A stretch of DNA of 35,491 nt from Nocardioides mangrovi (GCF_020073815.1 NZ_JAIQZJ010000015.1:1-35491); one strand, 5' to 3'; positions 27,704 through 34,757 are shown, numbered from the stretch's first letter. The notes: generated by a model from the sequence alone, not told the origin. Made by a program: numbers and translations.

Positions 27704-27760
27704 CGTACCTGACGAAATGGCTCCGGATCGGCCGGTGCGGCGACCAGTGCGTCAGGTACG
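27704..27760. repeat. 11-bp perfect inverted repeat in intergenic gap
   Basis: CGTACCTGACG (27704-27714) and its exact reverse complement (27750-27760) are separated by 35 bases in the 118-bp gap upstream of the DUF1232-VOC gene and downstream of the PNPOx-like gene. It may be a long-loop terminator, paired operator half-sites, or a remnant of a lost element. Nothing else recognisable is in the gap. Confidence 0.6.
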
Positions 27761-27794
27761 ACGACGTGGAGCGGCACGCGCCCCAGGGTAAGCG

Positions 27795-28298
27795 TCAGCG
27801 CGCCGGGCGGTACGTCGTCTGCGCGTGCGGGTCCTTGCCGAAGACGATCACCTTGGTGGGCGGCACGACGTACACCCACGGCCGGCTGCCGTCGCCGTCG
27901 GTGAAGCCGTCGTCGTCGGCGTCCCAGGCCCAGTCCTCGCCGTACTTGCTCTCCCAGGCGGCGGCGAGGGGCAGCAGCCGCTCGCGGCCGGTGACCCGCT
28001 CGGCGACACCCTCGACGACGACGTCGGTGCCGGAGCGCCAGCCGTTGGTGCCGGTGGTGACGGCGACGAGCGGGGAGTGCTGGAGGTTGACGTGCTTCTG
28101 CTCGCCGGCGCCGGTGCAGAAGGCGAAGCGGCCGTCGGCCCAGACGCCGACCAGAGGCGTGACGTGCGGTCGGCCGTCGGCGCGCACGGTGGTCAGCCAG
28201 TAGAGCTCGGCGGCGTCGAGGAGCGACTCGACGGCCGACCAGGAGGGGGCCGTCGCCGTGGGGTGGCCGAAGCGTTCGTCGATCTGTCCGGTGGTCAT
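27795..28298 (-). CDS. Pyridoxamine 5'-phosphate oxidase-like (split-barrel flavin) protein
   Basis: A 167-aa PNPOx-like split-barrel protein. Recognisable elements are 'LYWLTTVRADGRPHVTPLVGVW', 'FCTGAGEQKHVNLQ', a 'VVVEGVAERV' strand and a C-terminal 'YVVPPTKVIVFGKD'. The family binds FMN or F420 and includes many actinobacterial F420-dependent reductases; the cofactor cannot be settled here. The ATG at 28298 is chosen. An in-frame GTG at 28328 would add ten residues; neither has a convincing ribosome site. Confidence 0.85.
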   Translation of the reverse strand: MTTGQIDERFGHPTATAPSWSAVESLLDAAELYWLTTVRADGRPHVTPLVGVWADGRFAFCTGAGEQKHVNLQHSPLVAVTTGTNGWRSGTDVVVEGVAERVTGRERLLPLAAAWESKYGEDWAWDADDDGFTDGDGSRPWVYVVPPTKVIVFGKDPHAQTTYRPAR

Positions 28299-28349
28299 GC
28301 AGGGGTGGACCGCGGCCGGGGCGGACACTCATCGCCGGCGTCGAGATGG

Positions 28350-28388
28350 CGACTGCCGGCCGGACCCGTGGGGTCCGGCCGGCAGTCG
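28350..28388. terminator. Strong hairpin terminator after surface-protein gene
   Basis: An 18-bp perfect stem (28350-28367 with 28371-28388) with a 3-base loop starts 16 bases beyond the stop of the minus-strand gene 28405-29487 and precedes the PNPOx-like gene. It should end transcription of the surface-protein gene. Confidence 0.85.
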
Positions 28389-28404
28389 TGGAGGGAGCGG
28401 CGGA

Positions 28405-29487
28405 TCAGCTGCGGCGGAGCCGGAACGCGCCGGCCGCGACGGCCAGCCCGGTCATCACCAGCAGGAGCGCCGGCACCCGGCCGTCCTGCGTCGAGACGCC
28501 CGCGGTCGCGGACGCGCCGGCGGTCGCGGACGAGACCGGGGTGACGCCGGCGAGGCCCGCGTCGACGGCCGTCGGCAGCGCCGAGCCGGCCGACGTGACC
28601 GCCGATCCGGCGAGCGAGCCGGACGTGCTGCTGGCGCCGGTGCTGACCTCGTGGGTCGCGGACACCCCGGTGCACTGGCCCGGGCGGGCCGGCTTCGTCG
28701 TCGTGGTCGTGTGCTTGACCGGCTTGCCCGGGACCCACGTGTTGGTCGCGGCGTCGTAGGTGTACGGCGTCCGCGTGGTCACCGTGGTCGTCACGATCTC
28801 GTTGTCGGCGCACACCACGTGCGACGACCGGTGTCGGGTGACCTTGGTGCCCGGCCGCGTCGACCGGTCGACGCAGTCGTGGGCGACCTGCTGCGCGACG
28901 GTCCACGGCGTGAAGACGACGTTCGCGATCGTGGGCGTGGTGTCGGTGACGAGGTTCCACGCGTTGGTGGCCGCGTCGAAGACGTAGGTGTCGGTGTACT
29001 CGGTGTCGTAGGTCAGCGCCCCCGCGCCGTACGACGTGCCACCGAAGGCGACCTTGCAGCCCGCGAGCGACGAGGAGTCGTCCCGCACGACGTCCGGTGG
29101 CGGGGTGCACGCGGTGCCCGGCGGCTGCGCGCCCGGCAGGTCGCTGCACACGTCCGCCGGGGTGCCGCACGGACCGACGATGCCGGAGTCCTCGCCGTGG
29201 TAGCTGCCGTCCTGCGCCTCGACGTAGGCCGACCACGTGGTCGTCGAGCCGTCCTGCGGGACGTCGAAGTCCTCGGAGAACGACGCCCCGAACGTCCCGG
29301 TCTGGGTGACGCCGTCGATGGTCACGGACCAGCGGTTGGTCATGCCCGCGTCGTACGCCGTGGCGCCGACATGGACGCCGTCGCAGCTCGCGCTGAACTC
29401 GGGCGTGTGGGCGCTCGCCGGCGATGCGACCACCGCCCCCAGTCCGACCGCCAGCACGGGCACGGCAAAGGCCGCGATGATCTTCAC
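28405..29487 (-). CDS. Secreted surface protein with C-terminal membrane anchor
   Basis: A 360-aa exported protein with no recognised family. Residues 1-26 are a signal peptide (ending ASA). The body has paired Cys (SCDG, GPCG, VCSD, ACTP, GCKV, DCVD, VCAD, GQCTG), two similar 'TYVFDAATNAWNLV'/'YTYDAATNTWVPG' blocks suggesting an internal repeat, and many Thr. An Ala/Ser/Thr/Gly-rich linker of about 60 residues leads to one hydrophobic helix and an RLRRS tail, the layout of wall-spanning anchored proteins, but no LPxTG is present. GTG at 29487 has a strong GAGGGGGA ribosome site at 29496-29503; the upstream TTG at 29505 lies before it and is rejected. Confidence 0.8.
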   Translation of the reverse strand: MKIIAAFAVPVLAVGLGAVVASPASAHTPEFSASCDGVHVGATAYDAGMTNRWSVTIDGVTQTGTFGASFSEDFDVPQDGSTTTWSAYVEAQDGSYHGEDSGIVGPCGTPADVCSDLPGAQPPGTACTPPPDVVRDDSSSLAGCKVAFGGTSYGAGALTYDTEYTDTYVFDAATNAWNLVTDTTPTIANVVFTPWTVAQQVAHDCVDRSTRPGTKVTRHRSSHVVCADNEIVTTTVTTRTPYTYDAATNTWVPGKPVKHTTTTTKPARPGQCTGVSATHEVSTGASSTSGSLAGSAVTSAGSALPTAVDAGLAGVTPVSSATAGASATAGVSTQDGRVPALLLVMTGLAVAAGAFRLRRS

Positions 29488-29495
29488 TCTCGGGT

Positions 29496-29503
29496 TCCCC
29501 CTC
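29496..29503 (-). promoter_or_regulatory. Ribosome binding site fixing the 29487 GTG start
   Basis: GAGGGGGA on the minus strand lies 8 bases before the GTG at 29487. This supports that start over the in-frame TTG at 29505. Confidence 0.75.
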
Positions 29504-29534
29504 AACTAGTTGCGCGCCGCAAGAGGTCCCGAGA

Positions 29535-29569
29535 GACGGCGTCGCCCCGACGTACCCACGCCGTCGGGG
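29535..29569. terminator. Two mutually exclusive hairpins, possible terminator or leader
   Basis: Two 8-bp perfect inverted repeats overlap here: GACGGCGT/ACGCCGTC (29535-29542 with 29558-29565) and CCCCGACG/CGTCGGGG (29545-29552 with 29562-29569). They share 29562-29565, so only one can form at a time. The site is just downstream of the minus-strand peptidase gene (ends 29598) and about 50 bases upstream of the surface-protein start. Terminator is the simplest reading; a switching leader is possible. Confidence 0.5.
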
Positions 29570-29597
29570 ACGATTCACCTGGGTGAAGTGACTCGCC

Positions 29598-30272
29598 TCA
29601 CGCGAGGGGCGGCTGGGGCCGGAGGAGGTGCCACTCGCCCTCCGACACGACCTCGACCCGGCCGCCGGTGACCGTGATCGCGGAGTCGTCGTCGAGGACG
29701 TACGCCGGACCGCCGACCCCGGCGAGCCACCGCTCGGCGTGCGCGAGCGTGTTCGAGGGGAAGACGCCGAGGTGGGGGTAGATCGAGAAGTCCACGACGC
29801 CCAGGGTCCGGTCGTCGGCTGCGCCGGCCCACTCGACGAAGTCGGCGCCGATCCGCGGCGTCATCACCATGCTGCCGGCGCTCACGCCCACCCACACCGT
29901 GTCCGTCAGCGACGGGAGCAGGTCGGCGAGGCCGGACGTCCGCAGCCAGTGGGCGAGGTACGTCGCGTCGCCGCCGTCGACCAGCAGGACGTCCGCTTCC
30001 CGCACCCACGGCTCCCAGCGCTCACGGTCGATCGTGGGCAGCGCGGTCAGCTCGAGGAGCCCCACGGACCTCCAGCCGAGTCCGGTCATCGGCGCCGAGG
30101 AGTCCCCGCTGACGAACCGCCACGCCGACTCGGGTGAGCACATCGGGTGGCCGTACTGCGCCGAGACGATGGCCAGTGCGGTGCACTCCTCGATCGGCCG
30201 CGGGAGCAGGCCGGTCAGGGCGGCGTGGATCGAGGCGTTCCGGACCCCGCCGGAGGTCAGCAGCAGCTTCAT
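29598..30272 (-). CDS. Peptidase E-like (S51) serine hydrolase
   Basis: A 224-aa cytoplasmic protein of the S51 family (dipeptidase E/cyanophycinase-like, glutaminase-type fold). The nucleophile elbow 'GVSAGSM' places Ser at 131. 'YPHLG' supplies His167. 'VDGGDATYL' at 98-106 matches the family's Gly-rich oxyanion region. Family members cleave N-terminal Asp dipeptides. Length matches peptidase E. The ATG start at 30272 lies 30 bp after the LRAT-like gene on the same strand. Confidence 0.85.
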   Translation of the reverse strand: MKLLLTSGGVRNASIHAALTGLLPRPIEECTALAIVSAQYGHPMCSPESAWRFVSGDSSAPMTGLGWRSVGLLELTALPTIDRERWEPWVREADVLLVDGGDATYLAHWLRTSGLADLLPSLTDTVWVGVSAGSMVMTPRIGADFVEWAGAADDRTLGVVDFSIYPHLGVFPSNTLAHAERWLAGVGGPAYVLDDDSAITVTGGRVEVVSEGEWHLLRPQPPLA

Positions 30273-30302
30273 GTGCCTACCGACCCGGCCGCGCTCAGCG
30301 AC

Positions 30303-30755
30303 TCATCGCACCCGCGGGAGCCGGACCACGGCGAGGAGCGCCATGCCCAGCGTGACCAGCAGGACGTGCAGGCCGCCGTCGACGATGCTCGCCGAGGCCA
30401 GGGCGCCGGGGGCGAAGACGGCCCAGCGGCGTACCTGGCCGCTCGACGGCGAGCCGGTCGTCGCCCAGGTCGCGAGGTGCTCGCAGTTGTTGCGAACCAG
30501 GCTGTAGCCGCGGGCCCCGAGCTTGGACTCGGCGTTGCGGATGATCTGCTCGATCGGGAGGCGGGTGCGGTAGGTCCTCACCCGCACCCGACGACCCCGC
30601 GCGAAGCCCTCCAGCGAGGTCCGCTCGACCCGGCGCTCCACCTCGCGGAAGGCGCGCCGGACGCGCGCGAAGTGGATGACGGTGCCGTCACCGCAGTCGA
30701 TCCCGTGGTGGCTGTAGTGACGACGCCGCACGTAGACGTGGTCACCGCGGGGCAT
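30303..30755 (-). CDS. LRAT-like (NlpC/P60 superfamily) membrane protein
   Basis: A 150-aa protein with the lecithin-retinol-acyltransferase-like circularly permuted papain fold. H17 lies in 'YSHHGIDCGDGTVIHF', a second His at 28, and the catalytic Cys C91 in 'NNCEHLATWA'. Residues 113-146 are hydrophobic, giving a C-terminal membrane anchor. LRAT-like proteins act as acyltransferases or phospholipases on lipids; the bacterial substrate is unknown. The start at 30755 is supported by a leaderless-type promoter. It follows serC by 15 bp on the same strand and may also be read from it. Confidence 0.85.
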   Translation of the reverse strand: MPRGDHVYVRRRHYSHHGIDCGDGTVIHFARVRRAFREVERRVERTSLEGFARGRRVRVRTYRTRLPIEQIIRNAESKLGARGYSLVRNNCEHLATWATTGSPSSGQVRRWAVFAPGALASASIVDGGLHVLLVTLGMALLAVVRLPRVR

Positions 30756-30761
30756 GCCCCA

Positions 30762-30767
30762 AGAATA
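30762..30767 (-). promoter_or_regulatory. -10 box (TATTCT), leaderless promoter
   Basis: TATTCT on the minus strand ends 6 bases before the ATG at 30755, putting the transcription start at the start codon. There is no ribosome site. It lies in the 15-bp gap after serC, so the LRAT-like gene probably has its own promoter. Confidence 0.55.
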
Positions 30768-30770
30768 CGG

Positions 30771-31892
30771 TCAGAGACGCTCGACGACCCAGTCGATGCA
30801 GTGGGTCAGTGCCTCGACGTCGGCGGGGTCGACGGCGGGGTACATCGCGATCCGCAGCTGGTTGCGCCCGAGCTTGCGGTAGGGCTCGGTGTCGACGATC
30901 CCGTTGGCGCGCAGCGCGGCCGCGATCGCGTCGGCGTCGATGCCCTCCTCGAAGTCGATGGTGCCGATCACCAGCGAGCGGTGGTCGGGGTCCGCGACGT
31001 ACGGGAAGGCGTACGGCGACTTCTCCGCCCACGTGTAGAGCGCGTCCGAGGAGGCGGTGGTGCGCTCGACCATCGCGGCCAGCCCGCCGGAGCTGTTCAT
31101 CCAGTCGAGCTGCTCGGCCATCAGGTAGAGCGTGGCCACGGCGGGGGTGTTGTAGGTCTGGTTCTTCAGCGAGTTGTCGATCGCGGTCGGCAGGTCGAAG
31201 AACGCCGGGACGTGCCGGCCGGACGCCGCGATCGTGGCGGCGCGCTCGAGCGCGGCGGGGGAGAAGACGGCGATCCAGAGCCCCCCGTCGGAGGCGAAGC
31301 ACTTCTGCGGCGCGAAGTAGTAGACGTCGCTCTCCCGGACGTCGACCGGCAGGCCGCCCGCACCCGACGTGGCGTCGATGAGCACCAGCTGGTCGGCCGT
31401 CGCGCCCGGGGGACGCACCACGGGGGCCATCACCGCCGTCGACGTCTCGTTCTGCGCCCAGGCGTAGACGTCGACGCCCTCCTCGGCCACCGCCACCGGA
31501 CGCGAGCCCGGCTCGGACGCGATCACCGACGGCTCGGCCAGCCACGGCGCCGCGCTGGCGGCCTTGGCGAACTTCGAGGAGAACTCCCCGAAGGTGAGGT
31601 GCTGCGAGCGCTCCGCGATCAGGCCGTACGTCGCGATGTCCCAGAAGGCGGTCGCGCCGCCGTTGCCGATCACCACCTCGTAGCCGTCGGGCAGCGAGAA
31701 GAGGTCGGCGAGGCCCGACCGGACGCGCCCGACCAGGGCGCGCACCGGCGCCTGGCGGTGCGAGGTCCCCATCAGCGAGGCGCCCGTGGCCGCCAGCGAC
31801 TCCAGGTGGGAGACCTGGATCTTCGACGGTCCGGCGCCGAAGCGGCCGTCGGCGGGGAGGAGGTCGCGAGGGATCTCGAGCGCGTCGGTCAT
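30771..31892 (-). CDS. serC: Phosphoserine aminotransferase
   Basis: A 373-aa class V PLP aminotransferase that makes 3-phosphoserine from 3-phosphohydroxypyruvate in serine synthesis. The sequence is of the mycobacterial/actinobacterial SerC type. Landmarks are 'FGAGPSKI' at 18-25, 'SHRQAPVRALV' near 44, 'GNGGATAFWD' (W84 stacks on PLP) and the Schiff-base lysine K197 in 'FAPQKCFAS'. The ATG at 31892 is preceded by GGAAGG at suitable spacing. An in-frame extension to 31973 would enter the divergent gene and is rejected. A GAGAAT -10-like box at 31924-31929 (minus strand) may be its promoter. Confidence 0.95.
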   Translation of the reverse strand: MTDALEIPRDLLPADGRFGAGPSKIQVSHLESLAATGASLMGTSHRQAPVRALVGRVRSGLADLFSLPDGYEVVIGNGGATAFWDIATYGLIAERSQHLTFGEFSSKFAKAASAAPWLAEPSVIASEPGSRPVAVAEEGVDVYAWAQNETSTAVMAPVVRPPGATADQLVLIDATSGAGGLPVDVRESDVYYFAPQKCFASDGGLWIAVFSPAALERAATIAASGRHVPAFFDLPTAIDNSLKNQTYNTPAVATLYLMAEQLDWMNSSGGLAAMVERTTASSDALYTWAEKSPYAFPYVADPDHRSLVIGTIDFEEGIDADAIAAALRANGIVDTEPYRKLGRNQLRIAMYPAVDPADVEALTHCIDWVVERL

Positions 31893-31965
31893 GAAAGCCT
31901 TCCGGGATGGGTAAGCGGTGCCCATTCTCGCACCGCCGAGGCACCGACCCACGGAGGAGTCCACG

Positions 31966-32388
31966 ATGCCCACGACCCCGAACGCTCCCGTTCCCGTCCC
32001 CGGCTTCGCCCGTCAGGCGCAGTACCGCACCGCGTTCCGCGTGCTCGGTGCCGTGGTCCTGGTCGTCGGCGTCATCACCTTCGTCTACGGCATCACGTCG
32101 GTCTTCGGGAGCGACGAGCCGGATGGCTTCCAGATCGTCTGCTTCCTCGGTGGCCTGCTCGTCATCGGCGTCGGCCTGATGCTCCTCCAGTGGGGCTTCC
32201 TCGGCGCCGCCGCCCGCTACGGCGCCGGCGAGACCATGCCCGTGGTGAAGGACTCGGCCACGTATCTTTCGGACGGTGAGGGAATCCTCGGCGTCGGGCG
32301 CACGGCCGGACCCTTCTGCAGCAAGTGCGGCGTCCGCAACGACTCCGACGCCAAGTTCTGCGACTCCTGCGGGGCCGCGCTCCACTGA
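31966..32388 (+). CDS. Zinc-ribbon membrane protein
   Basis: A 140-aa protein with two transmembrane helices (about residues 27-47 and 60-82) and a C-terminal zinc ribbon 'FCSKCGVRND...KFCDSCG' with two CxxC pairs. The ribbon is presumably cytoplasmic. No defined function; such proteins occur widely in actinobacteria. GGAGGAG at 31953-31959 supports the ATG at 31966. It diverges from serC. Confidence 0.85.
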   Translation: MPTTPNAPVPVPGFARQAQYRTAFRVLGAVVLVVGVITFVYGITSVFGSDEPDGFQIVCFLGGLLVIGVGLMLLQWGFLGAAARYGAGETMPVVKDSATYLSDGEGILGVGRTAGPFCSKCGVRNDSDAKFCDSCGAALH

Positions 32389-32398
32389 CCTGCGGATC

Positions 32399-32878
32399 GT
32401 GCGGGTCGGCTACGGCCACCCCGACGCGCTGCGGCTGATCGACGAGGTCCAGCAGGAGTACGTCCTGCGCTACGGCGGCCCCGACGAGACCCCGCTCGAC
32501 CCGCTGATGTTCGAGCCGCCCGCGGGCAGCTTCTACGTCGGCTACCTGGAGGGGCGGCGGACGGTCGCGACCGGCGCGTGGCGGCGTACCGACGTCCTCG
32601 CCCTCGGCGGCACCACCGCGGTCGAGGTCAAGCGCATGTACGTCGCGCCGGCGGCCCGCGGCCGGGGCGCGGCCCGGGTGATGCTCGCCCACCTCGAGGA
32701 CGCCGCTGCGGAGTCGGGCGCCGACGTGGTCGTGCTCGAGACCGGCCTCGCGCAGCCCGAGGCGATCGGGCTCTACGAGTCCAGCGGCTACCAGCCGATC
32801 CCCGCCTTCGGCTTCTACAGGGACGCGCCGCTCTCGCGCTGCTACGCCAAGCGCGTGCGCCGCCCGACGACGGCGTAG
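32399..32878 (+). CDS. GNAT family N-acetyltransferase
   Basis: A 159-aa acetyl-CoA-dependent acyltransferase. Motif A reads 'VEVKRMYVAPAARGRGAARVMLAHLE' (in two parts), with the R/Q-x-x-G-x-G/A loop as RGRGAA. The C-terminal 'IGLYESSGYQPI' is the usual motif B. Substrate unknown. The open frame reaches into the zinc-ribbon gene; GTG at 32399 is the first start after that gene's stop, 11 bp downstream, and keeps the first strand. Its 3' end overlaps the convergent methyltransferase by 37 bp. Confidence 0.88.
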   Translation: MRVGYGHPDALRLIDEVQQEYVLRYGGPDETPLDPLMFEPPAGSFYVGYLEGRRTVATGAWRRTDVLALGGTTAVEVKRMYVAPAARGRGAARVMLAHLEDAAAESGADVVVLETGLAQPEAIGLYESSGYQPIPAFGFYRDAPLSRCYAKRVRRPTTA

Positions 32879-33447
32879 CGCTCGTCGGAGATCCGCTTGC
32901 CCCAGAGCTCGGCGTCGGGCAGCGGCCGCAGCCGCGCCTCGAGCCCGGCGCTCTCGACCAGCGTGATCGTCTGCGCCGCGGTGAGCCCGGCGCCGGTCGA
33001 CCAGCTGCCCTCGACCAGCACCAGCCGGCCGTCGGGCGCGAGGAGCTCCACCCACCGCTCGAGCACGGTGCCGGGATCGGGCAGCGCCCACAGCACGTGG
33101 CGGCACAGCGCGACGTCGAAGGAGCCGCGCGGCAGATCGGGGTCGGCGGCGTCGCCGACCCGGAAGGAGGTGTCGGGGAAGGTGCCGGCCTTCGCCTGGG
33201 CGCGGCGCACCATCTCGGGTGCGAAGTCGAGGCCGTCCACGGCGTACCCGTCCTCGGCGAGCAGCAGCGACAGCGACCCCGTGCCGCAGCCGAGGTCGGC
33301 GACCCGCGCCGGGGCCGGCGGCAGCAGCGAGGTCAGCAGGGTCCGCCACGCCTCCCGCACCCGCGGGCTGTGCAGCCCGTGGTCGGGCTCCGCGTCGAAC
33401 GACGCCGCCTCGGCGTCCCACCCTGAGCTGTCCGGCGCGTTGTCCAT
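32842..33447 (-). CDS. Class I SAM-dependent methyltransferase
   Basis: A 201-aa Methyltransf_11/25-type protein. SAM-binding motif I is 'VADLGCGTGSLSLLLAEDG', motif II 'VDGLDFAPEMV', motif III 'FRVGDAADPDLPRGSFDVALCRHVLWALPDP' (in pieces) and 'GRLVLVEGSW'. It is a small-molecule methyltransferase by type; target unknown. The ATG is preceded at exactly 6 bases by a minus-strand TAGGGT box, so the transcript is probably leaderless. Confidence 0.88.
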   Translation of the reverse strand: MDNAPDSSGWDAEAASFDAEPDHGLHSPRVREAWRTLLTSLLPPAPARVADLGCGTGSLSLLLAEDGYAVDGLDFAPEMVRRAQAKAGTFPDTSFRVGDAADPDLPRGSFDVALCRHVLWALPDPGTVLERWVELLAPDGRLVLVEGSWSTGAGLTAAQTITLVESAGLEARLRPLPDAELWGKRISDERYAVVGRRTRLA

Positions 33448-33453
33448 GTCCCG

Positions 33454-33463
33454 ACCCTAGGCT
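33454..33463. promoter_or_regulatory. Overlapping divergent -10 boxes (bidirectional promoter)
   Basis: ACCCTAGGCT holds TAGGGT on the minus strand (33459 to 33454) and TAGGCT on the plus strand (33458 to 33463), sharing the TA/AT step of a CTAG core. Each box ends 6 bases before a start codon: ATG at 33447 and GTG at 33470. Both transcripts would be leaderless and the whole intergenic region is 22 bp. Confidence 0.6.
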
Positions 33464-33469
33464 GGCCCC

Positions 33470-34063
33470 GTGCTGCTGCCGCCGAAGGTCGCCCACGGCG
33501 TCGCCGACGGATCGGTGACGCTGGCCTTCCGGCGCTGGCGGGAGCCGGACGTGAAGGTGGGCTCGGAGTTCCGGACCGTCGCGGGAGTCGTGCGGGTCGA
33601 GGCTGTCGAGGTCGTCGACGAGCGGGCGATCACGGACGCGGACGCGGTCGCCGCGGGATGGCCCGACGCCGAGCGGCTGCGGCGCCAGCTGGCCAAGGTC
33701 GACGGCGTGCCGACGACGTACCGGGTCACCCTCGGGTGGGCCGGGCCGGACCCCCGGGTCGCGCTGCGGGAGTCGGCCGACCTCACCCCCGAGGACGTCG
33801 CCGCGATCGACGCGCGGCTCGAGCGGCTGGACCGGGCGAGCAGCCACGGACCGTGGACGATGGCCACCCTCGACGTGATCCGGCGCCGACCGCACACCCG
33901 GGCGCCGGACCTCGCGGCCGAGATGGGCCGCGCGCGCGACCCCTTCAAGATCGACGTGCGCAAGCTGAAGAACCTCGGCCTGACCCGCAGCTTCGAGGTC
34001 GGCTACGAGGTCTCGCCCCGCGGCCGGAGATATCTCGAACTCACCACGCGCGGACTGGTCTAG
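33470..34063 (+). CDS. ASCH-like domain plus C-terminal winged-helix-like protein
   Basis: A 197-aa protein. Residues 5-70 resemble an ASCH (PUA-like) domain: 'VKVGSEFRTVAGVVRVEAVEVV' then 'ITDADAVAAGWPDAERL'. Residues 125-197 look like a winged helix: 'MATLDVIRRRPHTRAPDLAAEMG', then 'DVRKLKNLGLTRSFEVGYEVSPRGRRYL' (in parts), the usual recognition-helix and wing layout. ASCH domains are thought to bind RNA or modified nucleosides. A DNA- or RNA-binding regulator is likely but its target is not visible. GTG start fits the leaderless promoter. Confidence 0.72.
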   Translation: MLLPPKVAHGVADGSVTLAFRRWREPDVKVGSEFRTVAGVVRVEAVEVVDERAITDADAVAAGWPDAERLRRQLAKVDGVPTTYRVTLGWAGPDPRVALRESADLTPEDVAAIDARLERLDRASSHGPWTMATLDVIRRRPHTRAPDLAAEMGRARDPFKIDVRKLKNLGLTRSFEVGYEVSPRGRRYLELTTRGLV

Positions 34064-34080
34064 ACCTATCGTTGTCGATC

Positions 34081-34644
34081 GTGCGTCTCGCGATCCTGAC
34101 CCTGCTCGTGCTCCTCGGCTGCGGCATCTGTGCCCCGGTCCAGGCGGCTCCCGCCCCGATCGAGGACTACGCGTCGTACGCCGCGCCGACGAAGTGCCAC
34201 CCGAAGCCTCGCGCCGGCACCGTCTACCTGGCGCGCTGGGTGACCCGGCGGTTCGGCGGCGGCATCGTGAGCGAGGGTCGGGCCTGCACCAAGAAGGACG
34301 GCCCCACCTCCGAGCACCAGACGGGCCAGGCCTTCGACTGGGGCAACGACGTGAACCGGCGCGCCGACCGCCGCCGGGTCAAGGACCTGATGAAGCTGCT
34401 CTTCGCCACCGACTGGCACGGCAACACCGACGCCGTCGCCCGCCGGATGGGCGTGATGTACGTGATCTGGGACGACGAGATCTACTCCGCCTGGAACGGC
34501 TTCCGGCCCGAGCGCTACCTCAACTCCGCCTGCAAGAGCCGCAAGAAGTGCTCGCAGACCCTCCGCCACCGCGACCACCTCCACGTCTCCCTCGACCTGC
34601 CCGGCGCCCGCGGCCGCACCAGCTGGTTCGACGGCCGCCTCTAG
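34081..34644 (+). CDS. Secreted M15-like (D,D-peptidase fold) protein
   Basis: A 187-aa exported protein. Residues 1-23 are a signal peptide. The domain carries the zinc-site pattern of the M15/Hedgehog-like peptidase fold: 'SEHQTGQAFDWG' (H79, D86) and 'HRDHLHVS' (H168), with Trp/Tyr-rich 'VMYVIWDDEIYSAWNG' between. Such domains occur in actinobacterial cell-wall proteins, where M15 members act on peptidoglycan peptides. Activity here is inferred. Cys pairs (C39-C69, C151-C157) may form disulfides. The GTG at 34081 lies 17 bp after the upstream stop, with a TATCGT -10-like box at 34067-34072. Confidence 0.8.
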   Translation: MRLAILTLLVLLGCGICAPVQAAPAPIEDYASYAAPTKCHPKPRAGTVYLARWVTRRFGGGIVSEGRACTKKDGPTSEHQTGQAFDWGNDVNRRADRRRVKDLMKLLFATDWHGNTDAVARRMGVMYVIWDDEIYSAWNGFRPERYLNSACKSRKKCSQTLRHRDHLHVSLDLPGARGRTSWFDGRL

Positions 34645-34660
34645 CCCGTGCTGCTCCCCG

Positions 34661-34702
34661 CTGGTTGAGGTGCGAGGAGCGTCAGCGACGAGCCTCGAAA
34701 CC
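34661..34702. repeat. Interspersed repeat of a Nocardioides-like type
   Basis: The element reads GGTTGAGG...CCTCGAAACC with an internal pair of near-identical 9-mers (GCGAGGAGC and GCGACGAGC) separated by four bases. Its ends are partly complementary. On the minus strand it has the form GGTTTCGAGGCTCGTCGC..., a motif I recall as dispersed in Nocardioides-type genomes, often next to DUF222/HNH genes. It sits in the 113-bp gap before such a gene here. Only one copy is in the window, so the repeat status rests on that recollection. Confidence 0.5.
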
Positions 34703-34757
34703 CGGTGGGCCGGGAGTCGGCGTCCGGGGAAGGGTGTGAGCGTGTGCGGGTGCCGGC

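Noticed and set aside
27673..28332. Minus-strand frame overlapping the PNPOx-like gene
   Set aside because: Arg/His/Pro-rich, no domain; the alternative frame at 27795-28298 encodes a clear split-barrel protein.
31893..31973. Extended N-terminus of SerC
   Set aside because: Would overlap the divergent zinc-ribbon gene start and lacks conserved residues; a ribosome site supports 31892.
33658..34080. Longer N-terminus for the M15-like protein
   Set aside because: It lies within the upstream ASCH/HTH gene; the signal peptide begins at the GTG at 34081.
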